Assembly: GCF_014529535.1 (NCBI RefSeq) | Contig: NW_023503493.1 | Span: 21,174,001-21,238,000, forward strand | Origin: Bradysia coprophila | Taxonomy: Eukaryota; Arthropoda; Insecta; Diptera; Sciaridae | Length of the DNA: 64,000 bases | Direction of reading: 5' to 3' | Shown: positions 1 to 12,364 of the stretch, piece by piece | How positions within the stretch are numbered: position 1 is the first letter of the stretch | How the letters are laid out: every line of letters begins with the position of its first letter | Notes under the pieces: generated by a model | Database searches by the model: none | What the model was told of the DNA's origin: nothing | Seen by the model: only the letters and a program-made list of their open reading frames with translations | Translations under genes and position numbers: made by a program

Positions 1-1085
1 GTTTAGGTCTTGAAATTCAGAAAACGCAAATGGAAAGAGTTACAAGTCACATCAACTTTCAAATCTATTTATCTCTCTATTCTCGGTTGTAACAACTCAT
101 TTCTTGAAAATCGGCTCTATCGGATGATATTTTTACATCGATTTTCCTATATGATCATTTTCGATAGAGCCGATTTTTCAGCATTACGTATTTCTGCCAA
201 AAACTTCGCGATATCGGAAAATATGAAATATAAGTTAGATGTACATAATTGTTGATGATAGTTATAGTAATAGTGAGTGGAGCGTAAGCGAAAATTTTGC
301 ATTATTGTACGATAAATAGCTATTTGTGTTTTAGCGTTGTTCAATTGCCCCTATTTCTCCAGCGCCCTGGGCTGAGTCCATTTAGCCTATTGGCTAATCC
401 GGCTCTGACTGCCCTTCAGGCCTTCTTTTCGAAGCGCAATAGTTTATTTCCTAACGTATTCTTAAAGGCTTCTAGAGAGGTTTCAAGCACGAGCTGGAGA
501 CGAGTTCTGGAATCGAATTCACTAAAAAAACCTTTCATCATAAGTTAGGAACAATGTTTTTCCTGAACGACGTCAGTACTTCGCGACGACGTAATTTGCT
601 TTAACAAGCCATAACTATATTTCCTTTCAACATGACCGACACATCAATTTTAAATTCTTATCTTCCATGTTTTATCGGCACGAATCTGTAGGCAAAGCTT
701 CATTTTACAGAAGCAGTAAATTATTTTTAACAACGACTTATCACTTCTTGTTTCCAATCATGTATGCTAAATGCGTCATGTACTACACTCAATGTTGCAT
801 AAGAACGAACAGTGTACACAATTTTATCATATCTAACAACAGAGGAATTATGAAGACAGGCTGAAAGTTGCTTATTGGCAATAAACTTAAACAAAAAGAA
901 ATACAAGAAACAACAAAAATTTACAAGATAAACTAAGACAAATTCTGACGACATTGATTGAATCGACCCATATTTCTAATCTCGTTGATAAGTGTCGTTC
1001 ATTGTTACTGTCACTTATACAGAAAACGGATTTTACGAATTTAGTCACGAGCTTCTCGGCTGAGTAGCGATATAAAGACACTCAC
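1..1085. other. No identifiable gene; presumed intron of the CNNM gene
   Basis: This stretch lies downstream (in gene direction) of the last visible exon of the minus-strand CNNM gene, whose exon ends in a donor at 1085. I looked for the CBS-domain exons that should follow and saw none, so they probably lie beyond the left edge. An open frame runs at 297-548 on the plus strand, and a shorter one overlaps it on the minus strand around 420-543. Neither resembles a family I know. This local patch is less AT-rich and may be a decayed repeat. Confidence 0.5.
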
Positions 1086-2274
1086 CCGAACTAACTCCTT
1101 CAACCTTTCTCGATTGTACACCGCACCAATTTCCTCTCCAAGTAGAAAGTCCAATATTTTCGAAACTGGGTAAGCTATTGGAAACGTTAATGCCATCACC
1201 ACTTTGGTGATCAATATTGTATTTGCACCAACGGCTAATCCATGTCTCGAACAGATAGCCTGTTAGGAAGGAAATGTAAATGTAAATATGGTCGACGTAA
1301 AGAATTCGAATTTCCGACAAACCTGTGGAGTAATTTCACCAAAAATTACAATTAAAATTGTAGAAGACACAACTGCAATCAAACCACTCGACAGTGAATC
1401 GAGCAGAATTGTAAACGTTGAATTGACAAGAACATTGCCAAGCAAAATGCTACACAGCAAGAAGTTGCCATGATCACGAACGGGTTGAATTTTAGCAGCA
1501 TAACGACGCTCCTTTCCCGTGCCAGTGTTTTTCAAAATCTTTTTTTTGGTGGTAGAATATTATTAAATAATTGAAAATTCGGCTACATTACACTCGAGAC
1601 ACTTGCTTTTATTTCAGTTCGATCCAACGACATTAATCCTAAATTAAGACCTGAGAATAACGCCGAGAAGCACAGACAGATGCATATGATCATAATAGCG
1701 GCCCATAAGGGAATCGGATTTTCAAAACTACGTATTCGTAGCCATGGATCGGATCCTTGATGCATGAAAGGATTTGTATCGTTAACTAGCTGCGAAAAGA
1801 ATTATTTTCAGAACGAGTTTCAGAAGAAAATATTTTGTTTGAGCACTTACATGTCCACCAGTTAATTCAGCTTCTTTGGTGCAAAAATAAAAATCCGTTG
1901 ATCCTTTTGGCATGACCGTTTCAACTAGTACAGTGTCCGATTCCACCGAATCTTTTGTAACACGAAACTGTCCCGATGATGGCAATTGACAGGATCCACC
2001 GTACACACCAGCTTCTTCTGTGAACGTCACAACGGTACGTTCACTAAAACCATGACCGAAAAGTCGAAAGGTGGCTTTCTGAGTGCTCAGCAACTCGGGA
2101 ACGCCATCTTCAGTGAATGTAGGATCCGAATCGCTACTCTCCAGTCGTAATCCAATTATGCGGATATTGGGTGTGAATAATGTAATTTCTTTAGGTACTG
2201 AAGTTTCTTCTGGCAAACGATCATTATGGACGCTTTTGAAATTCGTATTCGCGTCTCTTATTGTCCTCTGGAAG
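1086..2274 (-). CDS. uex: CNNM-family metal transporter (unextended), partial
   Basis: Four exons are visible on the minus strand: about 2274-1851, 1789-1592, 1538-1323 and 1260-1086, all joined in phase 0 by GT..AG introns. Exon 1 encodes an extracellular N-terminal domain (RIIGLRLES, then a stretch of beta-rich sequence). Exons 2-4 encode the DUF21 transmembrane module, with the signatures [54 protein letters not shown] and the helix ending in [21 protein letters not shown]. These match the CNNM/ancient-conserved-domain family of plasma-membrane Mg2+/divalent-cation transport proteins, called unextended in Drosophila. The 5' boundary of exon 1 is uncertain: acceptors are possible at 2275 or 2268, and no signal-peptide exon was found upstream. 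The CBS and cyclic-nucleotide-like domains are outside the window. Confidence 0.88.
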
Positions 2275-3121
2275 CTGAAATTCATTAAGAAGATAATGTT
2301 TAACGCCACACACTTTTCTGGTAGTGCATCAGTGTTCAAAATAGATTCGAGAACATAAAAAAATCGATGAAATGAAGATACTTGGAAAAAATCTTGTAGA
2401 GAAATGATATTGGAAGCCTAGATCGATTGAATTTATTTATTAGTTAACGAACATAAATCACCTTACATTAGGTCAGAATCAACTGGTTTTATTCGCATTT
2501 CGCATGCAATATAACACTCGCTATAGGTTTGTTTCGGAATCTATTTAATAATCTCTGGCGTATATAATTAAGACATAAAATGAAAAGAATCTGGCAATAG
2601 AACCGAATTCATCCAACCAACACAGTTGTCAACAAATATCATTCTTATTCGTTTTTTTGGTTTTTTCGCTTTGGAAATATCATTCTCGTCTAAAAATAAA
2701 TCCAAGGTAGGATACACTTAGTGTAACACGAAAATAATTGAAAATGCCATGAATACGAAATGTTGAGATTATGAACATAAAAACGATAAATTGAAATTGA
2801 TTTCTAAGCAGTTGTTCAATAAATTTAATCGGAATTATGATTAATTTCCCGACGAGGAAATACATTTACTGAGGGGGTTGAATGTAACCTCACAAAGATA
2901 AACTGTTACCAAAGTGAGTTTCGATACAAAATGATTTTTACACGATAGGCTTCTTTCAGATTTGAGTTGCCCACATCTTTCTCTATGAAAGCTTTAAAAA
3001 TTGAGTAAGAAGTATTCATGAATGACCCCATAAATGGTATTTACTTCTAATCGATTCGTCAAAATTTTCAAACGAAGGCAGAATTTTATGTGTTTTTTAT
3101 TAGGTGTGCCTTGGCACGCCT
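2275..3121. other. Intergenic or 5' intron, nothing recognised
   Basis: AT-rich sequence between the CNNM gene and the DUF1091 cluster. The first exon (signal peptide) of the CNNM gene may lie here, but I could not define it. No tandem repeat or inverted-repeat element stands out. Confidence 0.4.
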
Positions 3122-3999
3122 TTATTTCACCCTGATGATACCATTACCAAAATACAATTTACTCGAAAATGTTGGAATTAGAGTGTAGAATTGGTGTAAC
3201 AACAGGTTTCTTTGAATGTTTTTTTTTTTTTGGAAAACGGTTTCCTTGATTTGGAAACCTGGATCAGAGAGTTTTTTTTTAATACGTAACATAACTTTCG
3301 AATCGTTTCGCAGCAATAGAAAGAGCTCAAATCTTTGCGAACTTTGGTGATTCTGTAGAATGGCGTAAACCGGTAATTTATGCTCTGTCTTCAAATATGT
3401 TAAATCCTGATACATATCTCAAGGAGTAAAAAAATCCCATTTCGCAAAATGTTGCATAAATAAGTATTTTACAACTAAGCTACGAAAATATAGTCGATCA
3501 CTATCTTATCCCCAAATCAAGCCTTAAGTCAAAGCTTTGCTTAAGTGCTATTCAAATAGTGCGTTTCCTGAAAAGGAAATTTAAAGAACCCCTTTCGCCC
3601 ACTCACGCTAAAAAACACATGAAAAAAATTATAAAGCGCGCGCTTCGGTCTGAAACCACCCAAACCCCCAAAAGAGCGTGTGCACTCTTTGAATGATCTG
3701 TTAAGGATTCTAATATATTCGGAAACATTTTGGTTCCATTCTTTGGTCTTATAATAACTAAATGTTTAAAGTGGGAGGGTGTCAAAGGGTGTGTAGCTCT
3801 ACATTTGGTTGAAAATGCTTCCACCGTACGATTCGTAATCACAATTTTATACGGTCGCTAAAATATGGAACATTAGATTTGATCAGACAGGAGGCAAGTC
3901 TTCCTGACTTACCCATCCGTTTACACCTAATGTCAATAGGAACACTATCGCCCCGTACGTGAGATATACTGCAGGGTCCGCCTTTCTGATAAAAAACAT
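3122..3999 (-). pseudogene. Decayed DUF1091-family secreted protein gene
   Basis: Exon 1 (3999-3913) begins MFFIRKA and ends VNGW|GT, matching the intact paralogue at 5256. Exon 2 starts at 3857 with RPYKIVITN, again parallel to RPYKIVISN in the intact copy. After about 20 residues the expected DUF1091 core is lost. A piece resembling it (ILNRSFKEC, compare VLNRTVDMC) lies in another reading frame, which suggests a frameshift, and the open frame ends at 3603. A reading frame at 3415-3122 contains KLP followed by FELFLLLRNDSKVMLRIK, which resembles the C-terminal beta-strands of the family, so it is probably the old exon 3. The exon 1 frame and splice sites are intact but the middle is broken. 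A highly diverged but working gene cannot be fully excluded. Confidence 0.6.
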
Positions 4000-4169
4000 G
4001 ACACGAAACTAAAACTAAAATTCTATGAAATTGCGCACTTGTACAAGTTGCTTCCGTTTCTCATTTTGAAAGTTTTAGAAATTAGTTCGGTACGCAATGT
4101 TTCAGATAAATTGATAATTCATCTTGATTTATATTTAATGTTGGCCATTAACCAACACGACTTCAATCT

Positions 4170-4440
4170 GGTATTTTCGATCACATTGTTTACTTCCAAC
4201 AAAAACAACACTTTGCCTTGGGCGTATCCCTTCAGCGAATCGCGCATTTCTTCCACTCCTGGAAACATTTTACCTCATCATCTTTGTCGATCCTTTTCTA
4301 TTTACCGGAGCAAATTTTTCTCTTCCAACAAAACGCTCACACGAAATTTCCAACTATTCCTGGAATCTGGAAATTTAGTTTGATTCTTCGAGTCCTACAA
4401 GGAGGACCCTTGTTGTATGTTCTTAGAACTTTGTTTATAA
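4170..4440 (-). pseudogene. Possible DUF1091 C-terminal fragments
   Basis: On the minus strand two short in-frame pieces look like the last part of DUF1091 proteins: KFPDSRNSWKFRVSVLLEE, and slightly further on FPGVEEMRDSLKGYAQGKV followed by LFLLEV. Each has the family pattern of a Phe-Pro turn, then alternating hydrophobic strands, and each is cut short by stops. They lie between the decayed copy (3.1-4.0 kb) and the intact copy (4.6-5.3 kb), which would fit remnants of further tandem paralogues. Support is weak because the pieces are short. Confidence 0.3.
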
Positions 4441-4592
4441 CAAATCCTTTGAATTGAAAACATTTTCTACTACTGTTTCGATCTGAGAGATGATTTAATA
4501 GCCTTCGAAATTAAATTTGAAAAAGAATTTTATTTTCTTTCAGTTCATTCAGTTTGAACGTAAAGTTCTTCACTTCGTAGAACAATATCGTT

Positions 4593-5256
4593 TTAATTTT
4601 TCTTAAACGTTTTTATAACTTGAAAGAAAACTTTGATGCGAAACAGTCGCTCTTGCTTATCCAAAATGACCGCATCGTACACTCCACTCTTTTCTGGGAA
4701 TATTGGTGGCAGCTTTTCGACATTCAATTCCACATCTTTGAGATAGTAAACGCCCTGCGAAAAATTCATCTTCTTCTCTCAGTCAAACTTAAACCTCCCC
4801 TGCAACTTTCTTACTTTGTTCATGGGACAGCTTCTTGCCCAGTGTACTAAGTAGTCGGCGAACAGTTTAAAGATCACCTGAAGTATTGGTTCGTATCTCT
4901 TGTTTCTGTAAAATTTGCACATGTCAACTGTTCGATTGAGTACTTCCATGTCATAATTCCCATTTTTCGATTCAAAATATAGTGCCGTGTGCATGAATGG
5001 GTTTCGAATAATTTTTAAAAATTCAACATAAAGATCAAATGTACCGGAGTCGGCAAATGTAACGTTAACTCGACTTTTTGGTGAGAATGTCTGTTCGGTA
5101 TGATTTGAGATCACAATTTTGTATGGTCGCTAAAACGTGTAAACGGTTTTTATTACATCGCAAAAATGCTTGAATCTTCTCTGTTACCCATCCGTTAACT
5201 CCTGTCAATAGTAGAACCACCCCGTATGCAAGATAAGTCTTCCTTATGAAAAACAT
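4593..5256 (-). CDS. DUF1091-family secreted protein
   Basis: Three exons: 5256-5188, 5129-4815 and 4754-4593. Both introns are phase 0 and about 60 bp; the total is 181 codons plus TAA. Residues 1-23 form a signal peptide (MFFIRKTYLAYGVVLLLTGVNG). The mature part starts RPYKIVISNHTEQTF and has the classic DUF1091 layout: a PFMHTALYF-like strand pair, VLNRTVDMCKFYRNKRYEPI, a single downstream Cys in WARSCPMNKGVYYLKD, and the terminal LPPIFPEKSGVYDAVI with LFRIKVFF. Each element is typical for this insect family, which is structurally related to MD-2-type lipid-binding proteins; several dipteran members act in chemosensory or cuticular contexts, but function here is not known. A decayed tandem copy lies just downstream at 3.1-4.0 kb. 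Confidence 0.85.
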
Positions 5257-8200
5257 GACAGGGAACTGACTTTGTTTTTTGAATACTTACTTGTACAAGC
5301 TTCTTCCGTTACACATTTCGCCACTTTTACAACGTAGTTGGGCATGAAATGTTTCAGATTAGTGGACTAAATTGATAATTAACCATGATTGCTTTTTAAT
5401 GGTTGACATAACAATAACAAAAAATAGGGTCGGACTCAATATCGTATTTTTAATCAAATTGCGCAGAAAAAAATAGTTTACCATCGAGCATACGTTACAT
5501 ACGATTTTTTTTACTAATTTTCGACCTTATATAGAGGCTAATTCCATAGCCTCGCTTTTAAGCCAGTCAATTTTTACCTTGGACAAAAGAATCTCACAGA
5601 TTATTTGCCTTAGAAAAAGCTAATAGAGAATTGAGTTACGAGTCGGTAAAAAGGTTTCGGTAAAACTGTAAATCGTAAATATTCATTCATTCATCGAAAA
5701 TTTACCAAAGATTTTGATCTGCCATCATAAAGTGCTTTGATTGTGAGCTTTAAAATATTAAAAGTTTTTTTTTTCAATTTGAAGAATGGCAGCAATAGCA
5801 GCACGCATTGTTTAAACAATCCTGACACCTAACACTTTAGTGATGGATTTCTCTTTAATTGATAATGAAACTATTAGTTGTGAGTATCGTAATATCGCAT
5901 GTGTGAGTGAACAAGGAACATGTGGTGGAATACATGGAATAGTACATTCTGTTGAAGCTAATACTCAACTGATCTGAAGGATTTTTCGAGAATGTGGCTG
6001 CTGTCCTAGTATGACGATAGTTGAATATTATCTTGTTAGGCCATCAGCGCAGTATGTTACACAAGTTTATCAAGCAAATTAGAGCTAAATTTCCATACCA
6101 AGCAATTACATCAATTACAAGTAAAAAACGATTAGCGTGAATGATAAGTACTTGAATGAACGAATTGTATGGATATCTGGAGCAGACATTTACGATATAT
6201 CTGTAAGTTAAGATGAGAGGGTATCAATCGTTGATGTGGGTTCAGTGTCCGAAATTATAAAAAATGTTCAACACATTTAATTTTAAAAAACAGAACATTT
6301 TAGGAATTTGCACGTTTACTATTAAGAATTTATATTGCCCGAACCCATCTTTTTTATTACTGGACGTGAGCAATATAACACAAATATTCCCGTTCTTCCT
6401 TAGAGTGAATAAGGTTATCCACAATAAAAATGTTTTAATAATCTACATCAATTGAAAATGACAATCAACATAAAAGTAAAAATGGAAAGAATTCGGTCAC
6501 ATTATCACTTAGTACCTGAAACATCAGAAAATATGGTTTTGGTCAGTTCTCAACGGATTTCAACCAGTTTAATCGACAATTTAAAAATAATAATAATGGA
6601 TTAACAGTATCGGCTAATTTATCACATCATTATCGATTTTTATGCAATCTCTTATTGACTATACTAATGACTGATTTGTTTGTTATCGCCACGCACATTC
6701 TAGCTGCTACAATGATCGATAATGATCAAATGAATGTAATGTTCGATTGACACATGACAGTTCCTATTAGTTGATTTTTTTTTAACGAATCGTATCAAAC
6801 AACCGACGCAAACTCTCAAATCCAACACAATGTTCTCAATCTCATTGAAACTTGTGAGCATGCTTGTGAGTCTATTTTAAACTACACCACTACTCTACTC
6901 GTAAATCATCGAATCCTGCGAGTTAATTCATTAAGTATTACATTCTACAGAAAATATGTATAATATATTAACTCATGTGTACGAAACCAAAATTTCCAAA
7001 ATCCAATCAATGTCTCAGACAACTTTATATTTATTGGAAGTGGTGATTTCCTTATCTTAAATAAAAACGAAATGACGGTTTCAGCTTACTACGAAAACAG
7101 AATTAAAAGTGAGTGGGAGTTTTCAATGTTGCACTTGTTTTATTATGTGAAATCACGTGCGAGTTAAGTTCTGATAAAAGTTCGAATTTTATTACCCTAG
7201 CTTTTCCATCGGAAATTTTCATTTATGAACGATATAAAAACAGCAATTAATTATGAATGCTTAATAATAGCAGGATGAGAATCGTATAAATGTTAGTGCT
7301 ACAAACACCATGTTGTAGCTTCTATGTTAGGAGCTTACAATGAAAACCAAAAGTTTTTCGGTTGGGGAAAAATCAATATGTTGCGGCAGTGAACGGTTTT
7401 TATTTGGCATCTCATACTATGCATACAGATTAAAAGTGAAACTTTCATGACGTATAATACGCTATTACATACACCAGAACGTATATCATCATTTTAGTTT
7501 AGGTTCTGAATCGACCGGGTGCCGAACTGACCAAGTTCATTCTGCATGAAACTGGTTCAGAAAAGAAAATGAACGAAAATGTAAGGAAAATCTTTATTTT
7601 GGATTTTACATTCGATGTGCTATTTTCGTATGAAAAACATATTACGGCATCCGTATAAGCGCGCACACGTATTCCTCAATCCTCATTATATAGGTTAAAT
7701 GTAAACGCATTACTATAATTATCGATAACAATAAAAGCGAAGCATAGATTTCGCACAAGTGGAAAATTAATAAAATTACTTTTAATATCAATTCGATATC
7801 AGCAATGAGCAAACCCTACCCGCTGTGTCTCATTCATATTGTGTGTCGTAAATACAATATTTTTTTTATCAATTGATGTGTCATTAGTAGCACTCACAGT
7901 GAGTTATTTGTTGTTTCATTATTATAATTAGAATGATGCCGTTCATAACCAAATAGTAATGAAACATAAACGCTTGACTGTGCGAACAATTTGATCAATT
8001 TATGAGACGTCTCACGCCTGAGTGTGGGTATGGCAGCGAATTTACTAGCTTTATGCAAATTTCAATTATTTATTGAGTGGCTGTGACTACTGGTGAAAAA
8101 TTCATAAGAAAACAATTTGCAAGAACAACAGCATTTCGATTGCGAATAATTCTACCGAAATCTGACCTATATCTTGGTATAAATAGTTGTCGAATTTTCA

Positions 8201-8584
8201 TCGAAATTGAAAAACTCGAAACATTCGGCTACGAACAAACATTTTTCTACTTTAAAACATCGAGGAAAGAAAAATTTTAAAAATAGTTTCATTTGGCTGT
8301 GTGTAGTGTGCGTGTGAATTGGATGTGTAAGCTACTTTAAAACGTAACAGGAGTCCCACTACCTTTACACAATTAGTGGCATTCAGATTTTATTGTAAAT
8401 GTTACTGGCCATTTAGAGAGCGACGTACGAATAGTTTTGTTCTAATGTCAATTTTGACACTATACGTCGCCCATACGGCGCTCGCGAAGAGTATGACATA
8501 AAATAAAATTATTCGAATTTAGTCGTCCGAACAAATGAAGATTTCAGTCTATATATACGTCTATATATCGTTTTTATAACCATT
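5257..8584. other. Gene-free AT-rich stretch
   Basis: No reading frame longer than about 65 codons is present and none resembles a known family. No tandem array or long inverted repeat was recognised. Nothing more can be supported from the sequence. Confidence 0.5.
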
Positions 8585-8768
8585 TTAAGAGCGCTCACCC
8601 CTTGGCAATTTTCTAGCCTACATTTGTGCGCAAAAATATTCGCTTTTTGATGATTTCTCTGAACCAAAATCTTTGTTTGAAAAAGTAAACCTTTAAAGCA
8701 TGCAAAAATGTGTTACTTTTAAGGGTAAAATGTAGGCTAGAAAATTGCCAAGGGGTGAGCACTCTTAA
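8585..8768. mobile_element. Short fold-back MITE with TTAA at both ends
   Basis: Inverted arms of about 40 bp (8585-8625 and 8728-8768) share AGCGCTCACCCCTTGGCAAT or AGTGCTCACCCCTTGGCAAT and continue through TTTCTAGCCTACATTT. Both ends carry TTAA. A 184-bp element with no coding capacity and near-identical arms fits a miniature inverted-repeat element. The TTAA could be either a target duplication or part of the arm. Confidence 0.75.
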
Positions 8769-11700
8769 GTTAAATGCTACAACGTATCCTTAGAGTAATT
8801 GTCACAATGTCATCATCCGTTCAAGATTTTCTTTCTTGAGATTTGGTTTCGGTAATATTAATTCTCACGTTCCAGTTCCATAAAATCAATTGATCTATCT
8901 GCTAATCCTCGCTAACATGATAGTGTCTCATGTCCTGTGACTAACCAAAACTCTACCTTTTCTCAAACTACAGCATCCAAGAAAACAGTGCACATTCCTT
9001 CAAGACTCAGATTGTCGTTAATACGTAAAATAGATAGATAGATCTGTCGTTTAAAGAATCATGTTTAAACGGCTAGTCATCTGTTACTGACAACAACGTC
9101 AAGACTGTACTTTCAGCTTTGTCCAGTGTTCGTATACAGCGAAATGTATGATAAACAAAATGAAGTGATAGATTTTGTAACAGGCTCTAAGATGTACTAT
9201 GAACAAATGGAGCAACAGACTTAGCGATTTTGTTGCGATACATTTGTCGCTTCTAAAAGCTTAATTTCGATATATTTGCAAATATTTATTGCAAATGGGA
9301 CTCCTGTCCTTCAGGTTAAAAGAGAATGTTTAGGGAAGTAATTTGGCCACTCAAACATTGTTTATTCTCTTTTAAAAAAAAATCCCAATCAAAACGAAAA
9401 AGAAAGACCTTCAATGTGAAAACAACTTCAAAAGAAGCATTGGAATTAACTTTTATCTTATCTCATTTGTTTTATTTATAGATATGGGATAGTTTAGTTT
9501 AGATGCTATTTTATTATATTGCCATTCAATTTAATCAAAATGAATGAAGATTGCTGATAGAGCGGGAGAGAGAGCAACAAAAAAAATGTGCAGAGAAATG
9601 TGTTACAGCTTTAATCACACACAATGTGGTGGGTATACCAGTGAAATGTTTACAAACTAATAAAGTAAACATCAAATCATGTTGTGTTATTTGTGCGATG
9701 ATACATTATTGTCAACGGGAATATGTTGATATTGGCATTTCTGGATATATACCATACTATACTGTATTGTGGATCGATGGTATTTAATTAGATGGGAATG
9801 AACGAATCATCGATTTTTTTTTGCCTTAAGATGGATACCACTGGTGAGAACGAGCTGAGAAGCTAATTTTATTTTGACTAAATGATTAGCAAACCGACTT
9901 GAGAGTCACACGTCCGCACAACTTTTATTTTAATTTTATTTACCAATTTTTTTGCTTCAAACGTAAACAGGTTTGGCATACAAATGTAAGTTGGCTGAAA
10001 GCGTACAAGTACCGAGATTTTTTCTTTTACTTTTTTATTATGTCAGTTTTGTTTTGGTTTTGTCTATATTTTTACCACATTGATTTCAATTTTTACATGA
10101 GTTGAGATTGCTGTGCTTGTTTGTATCACGAACACACAATCAAATATTACAAGAAATTTTAACAACAAAGAATACACAATAAAACAGCGTTAGAAGAACC
10201 ACAGACTTTTGAGAGAGATTAGAAGGGTTCTAATCGAAGAAATCTTGAATATATGTTATGTCATTCTAAGTAAACTGAAAATAGTCTCTTCACCGATAAT
10301 TATCCAAACTATATCATAAATTCAATGCTGATAATGATTCTAATCTGTTGAAACATCTGTTAACTATCAACCATGATCTATCGTCAATTTTAGGGCTCTA
10401 ATCAATTAGCATCAAGAAAGATGTAAATGTGATACGCCTAGTCCTCACCTCTCTTCTTTTTGACCTCCGAAACAATCTGATCAACATCTAATAATAGTGC
10501 AACTAAACAAACTCTTCGTATGCGCATACTCACTGGATCTTGAATTCGAATAAAATTATAGAAATAATCTCAGGCCCAGCATCCGATGATCTTATTTTTT
10601 GTTCACTATCCCAATTGTTATATTTCGCTGTTTATCATTCTTATCATTCTACTAAATTACCCAATTGACGTAAATTTCATAAACTCGATTCCTCTGCATC
10701 GTGCGAGTCTCATAACGCGTCAAAATAACCAATCTCTATTTTGAGTAACAGCAACCTATATTACACAACGTAGAAGGTTAACAAACGAAATCTACGAAAA
10801 AGTAGATACCGTGATTCCAGATCGAGGCAGTAATAACTCAGTCGTAATTCATGAGTCACATAAGTGGGATGACGCTTTGATCATTTATTTGGAGGTGCTT
10901 TCACATTGCTCATTTTACGACCATTCCTTTTCTTCAAAGTCCAGAACCAAATTTCTGCAATCACAAAATCCATGCGACGGAGGAACGAACGCGTTGTAAA
11001 GTAGAACACATGTGACATGACACTATGATTTTCTTATCACTGAGAAAGTGAAACTTAACCGAGTTTCGAATAGGAACGACCAGCCATGCAAGTAACATGA
11101 CATTTAGCGATTCTATTATTAAATCATGCGACCGTATAAAATGTTTGTCACAGCATAATAATAACAAACTAAGAGCGTGAAAATAATTCATATTTTAAAT
11201 ATTTGGTGCTGGTTTTCAGCACAGACAACACGCTAGTACACATTATAGTAAATATTTCATTCATCACTCCAATTTATTGGGACGAATTTTACAAATTTAA
11301 ACTTAAGCTTTTCGCTTTTGTGCGTAAACAAATTTGGCCCAAGGATCACACTTTATCCAATTGAGTCAGTCAATACAAAGTAATTTTATTGTTTATATCA
11401 ACAATTTGTCAACTTTGTACCATACACTGCGTAAAGCCACAATCATTTTACATTTTTTTGATTGAATTACAGCGAAGAATAATAAGTTTTGATTTGTTTA
11501 TTTGCCTATTTTTTCAGCAAGTTTGCGTTTTTCTTAGAGCGACATGAAAATTTACTGTTGTGAAGATCAATATCTCATTCTTCTTTGAAATCATCAAATC
11601 GATACTTATTCGAGTTCTTAAGTTTCAGTCCCAAAAATTACGAATATTTGGTTTCTGTTATCCCAAATCGATAACTAATTTATGCAGAAGAAAATGTTTC

Positions 11701-12364
11701 GAAGAAATCAAAATTGATTTTCGACCTACTGGGTATTATAATACCATGCGCTTCTTTATGTGTGTTTGCTAAATTAGATAAGAATATCATGTTGTACGAT
11801 AAAGCATTTTCAGTAATTGTATCGTATCGTATTCATTTCAATTTAAATGTTAAAAGAAGAGAAATGTGCCTGGTTGGCACAATCGAGTCGTATGACTCAA
11901 TCTTAATTGAGTGAACGAAAGACATATTGGCTCTGACTCTGATGAATTGAAAAATTAAATCGATTCAAAATGTAATTTGAAATGTCATACTAAATTTAAA
12001 TTGCTGTTACCATTTGATTAACTTCTGACTGATGTTCGAACACTCTAACTTTGGAACAATATCGAAGAATATTCACCAGAATATTCACAGACACCATAAT
12101 ATTTTTCAGAAGATGAATGCTTCTTTGTCAAGGTTTTTAACGAAGAAAACTTATTACAGTCTCGCTCAGAACCAGTTTTTCGCATTTTCTGGCCAGAAAA
12201 CCAAATACGGTATTGTCTTGCAGGAATTTTTCTTTGTTTGACGTGTGTAATGCATTCCTCGCATTCGGCTCGAAATACAACCATACCACTCGCCTCAACA
12301 AAAAAAAGGGCCCAACAAGATAACAATGTACTATAGATTTACACCTGCTCGAAATGCTTTCTAG
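8769..12364. other. Gene-free AT-rich stretch
   Basis: Several open frames of 60-80 codons occur (for example 9551-9787, 10811-10999 and 11560-11772). They have the low-complexity, AT-biased composition expected by chance, and no splice-linked partners were found. No repeat structure is evident. Confidence 0.5.

Noticed and set aside
297..548. 83-codon frame and a shorter minus-strand frame at the left edge
   Set aside because: Neither matches the CBS domains expected for the CNNM gene nor any family I know; may be repeat-derived.
8347..9308. 12-bp inverted pair ACAGGAGTCCCA / TGGGACTCCTGT about 950 bp apart
   Set aside because: Too short, and no further matching beyond it, to define an element.
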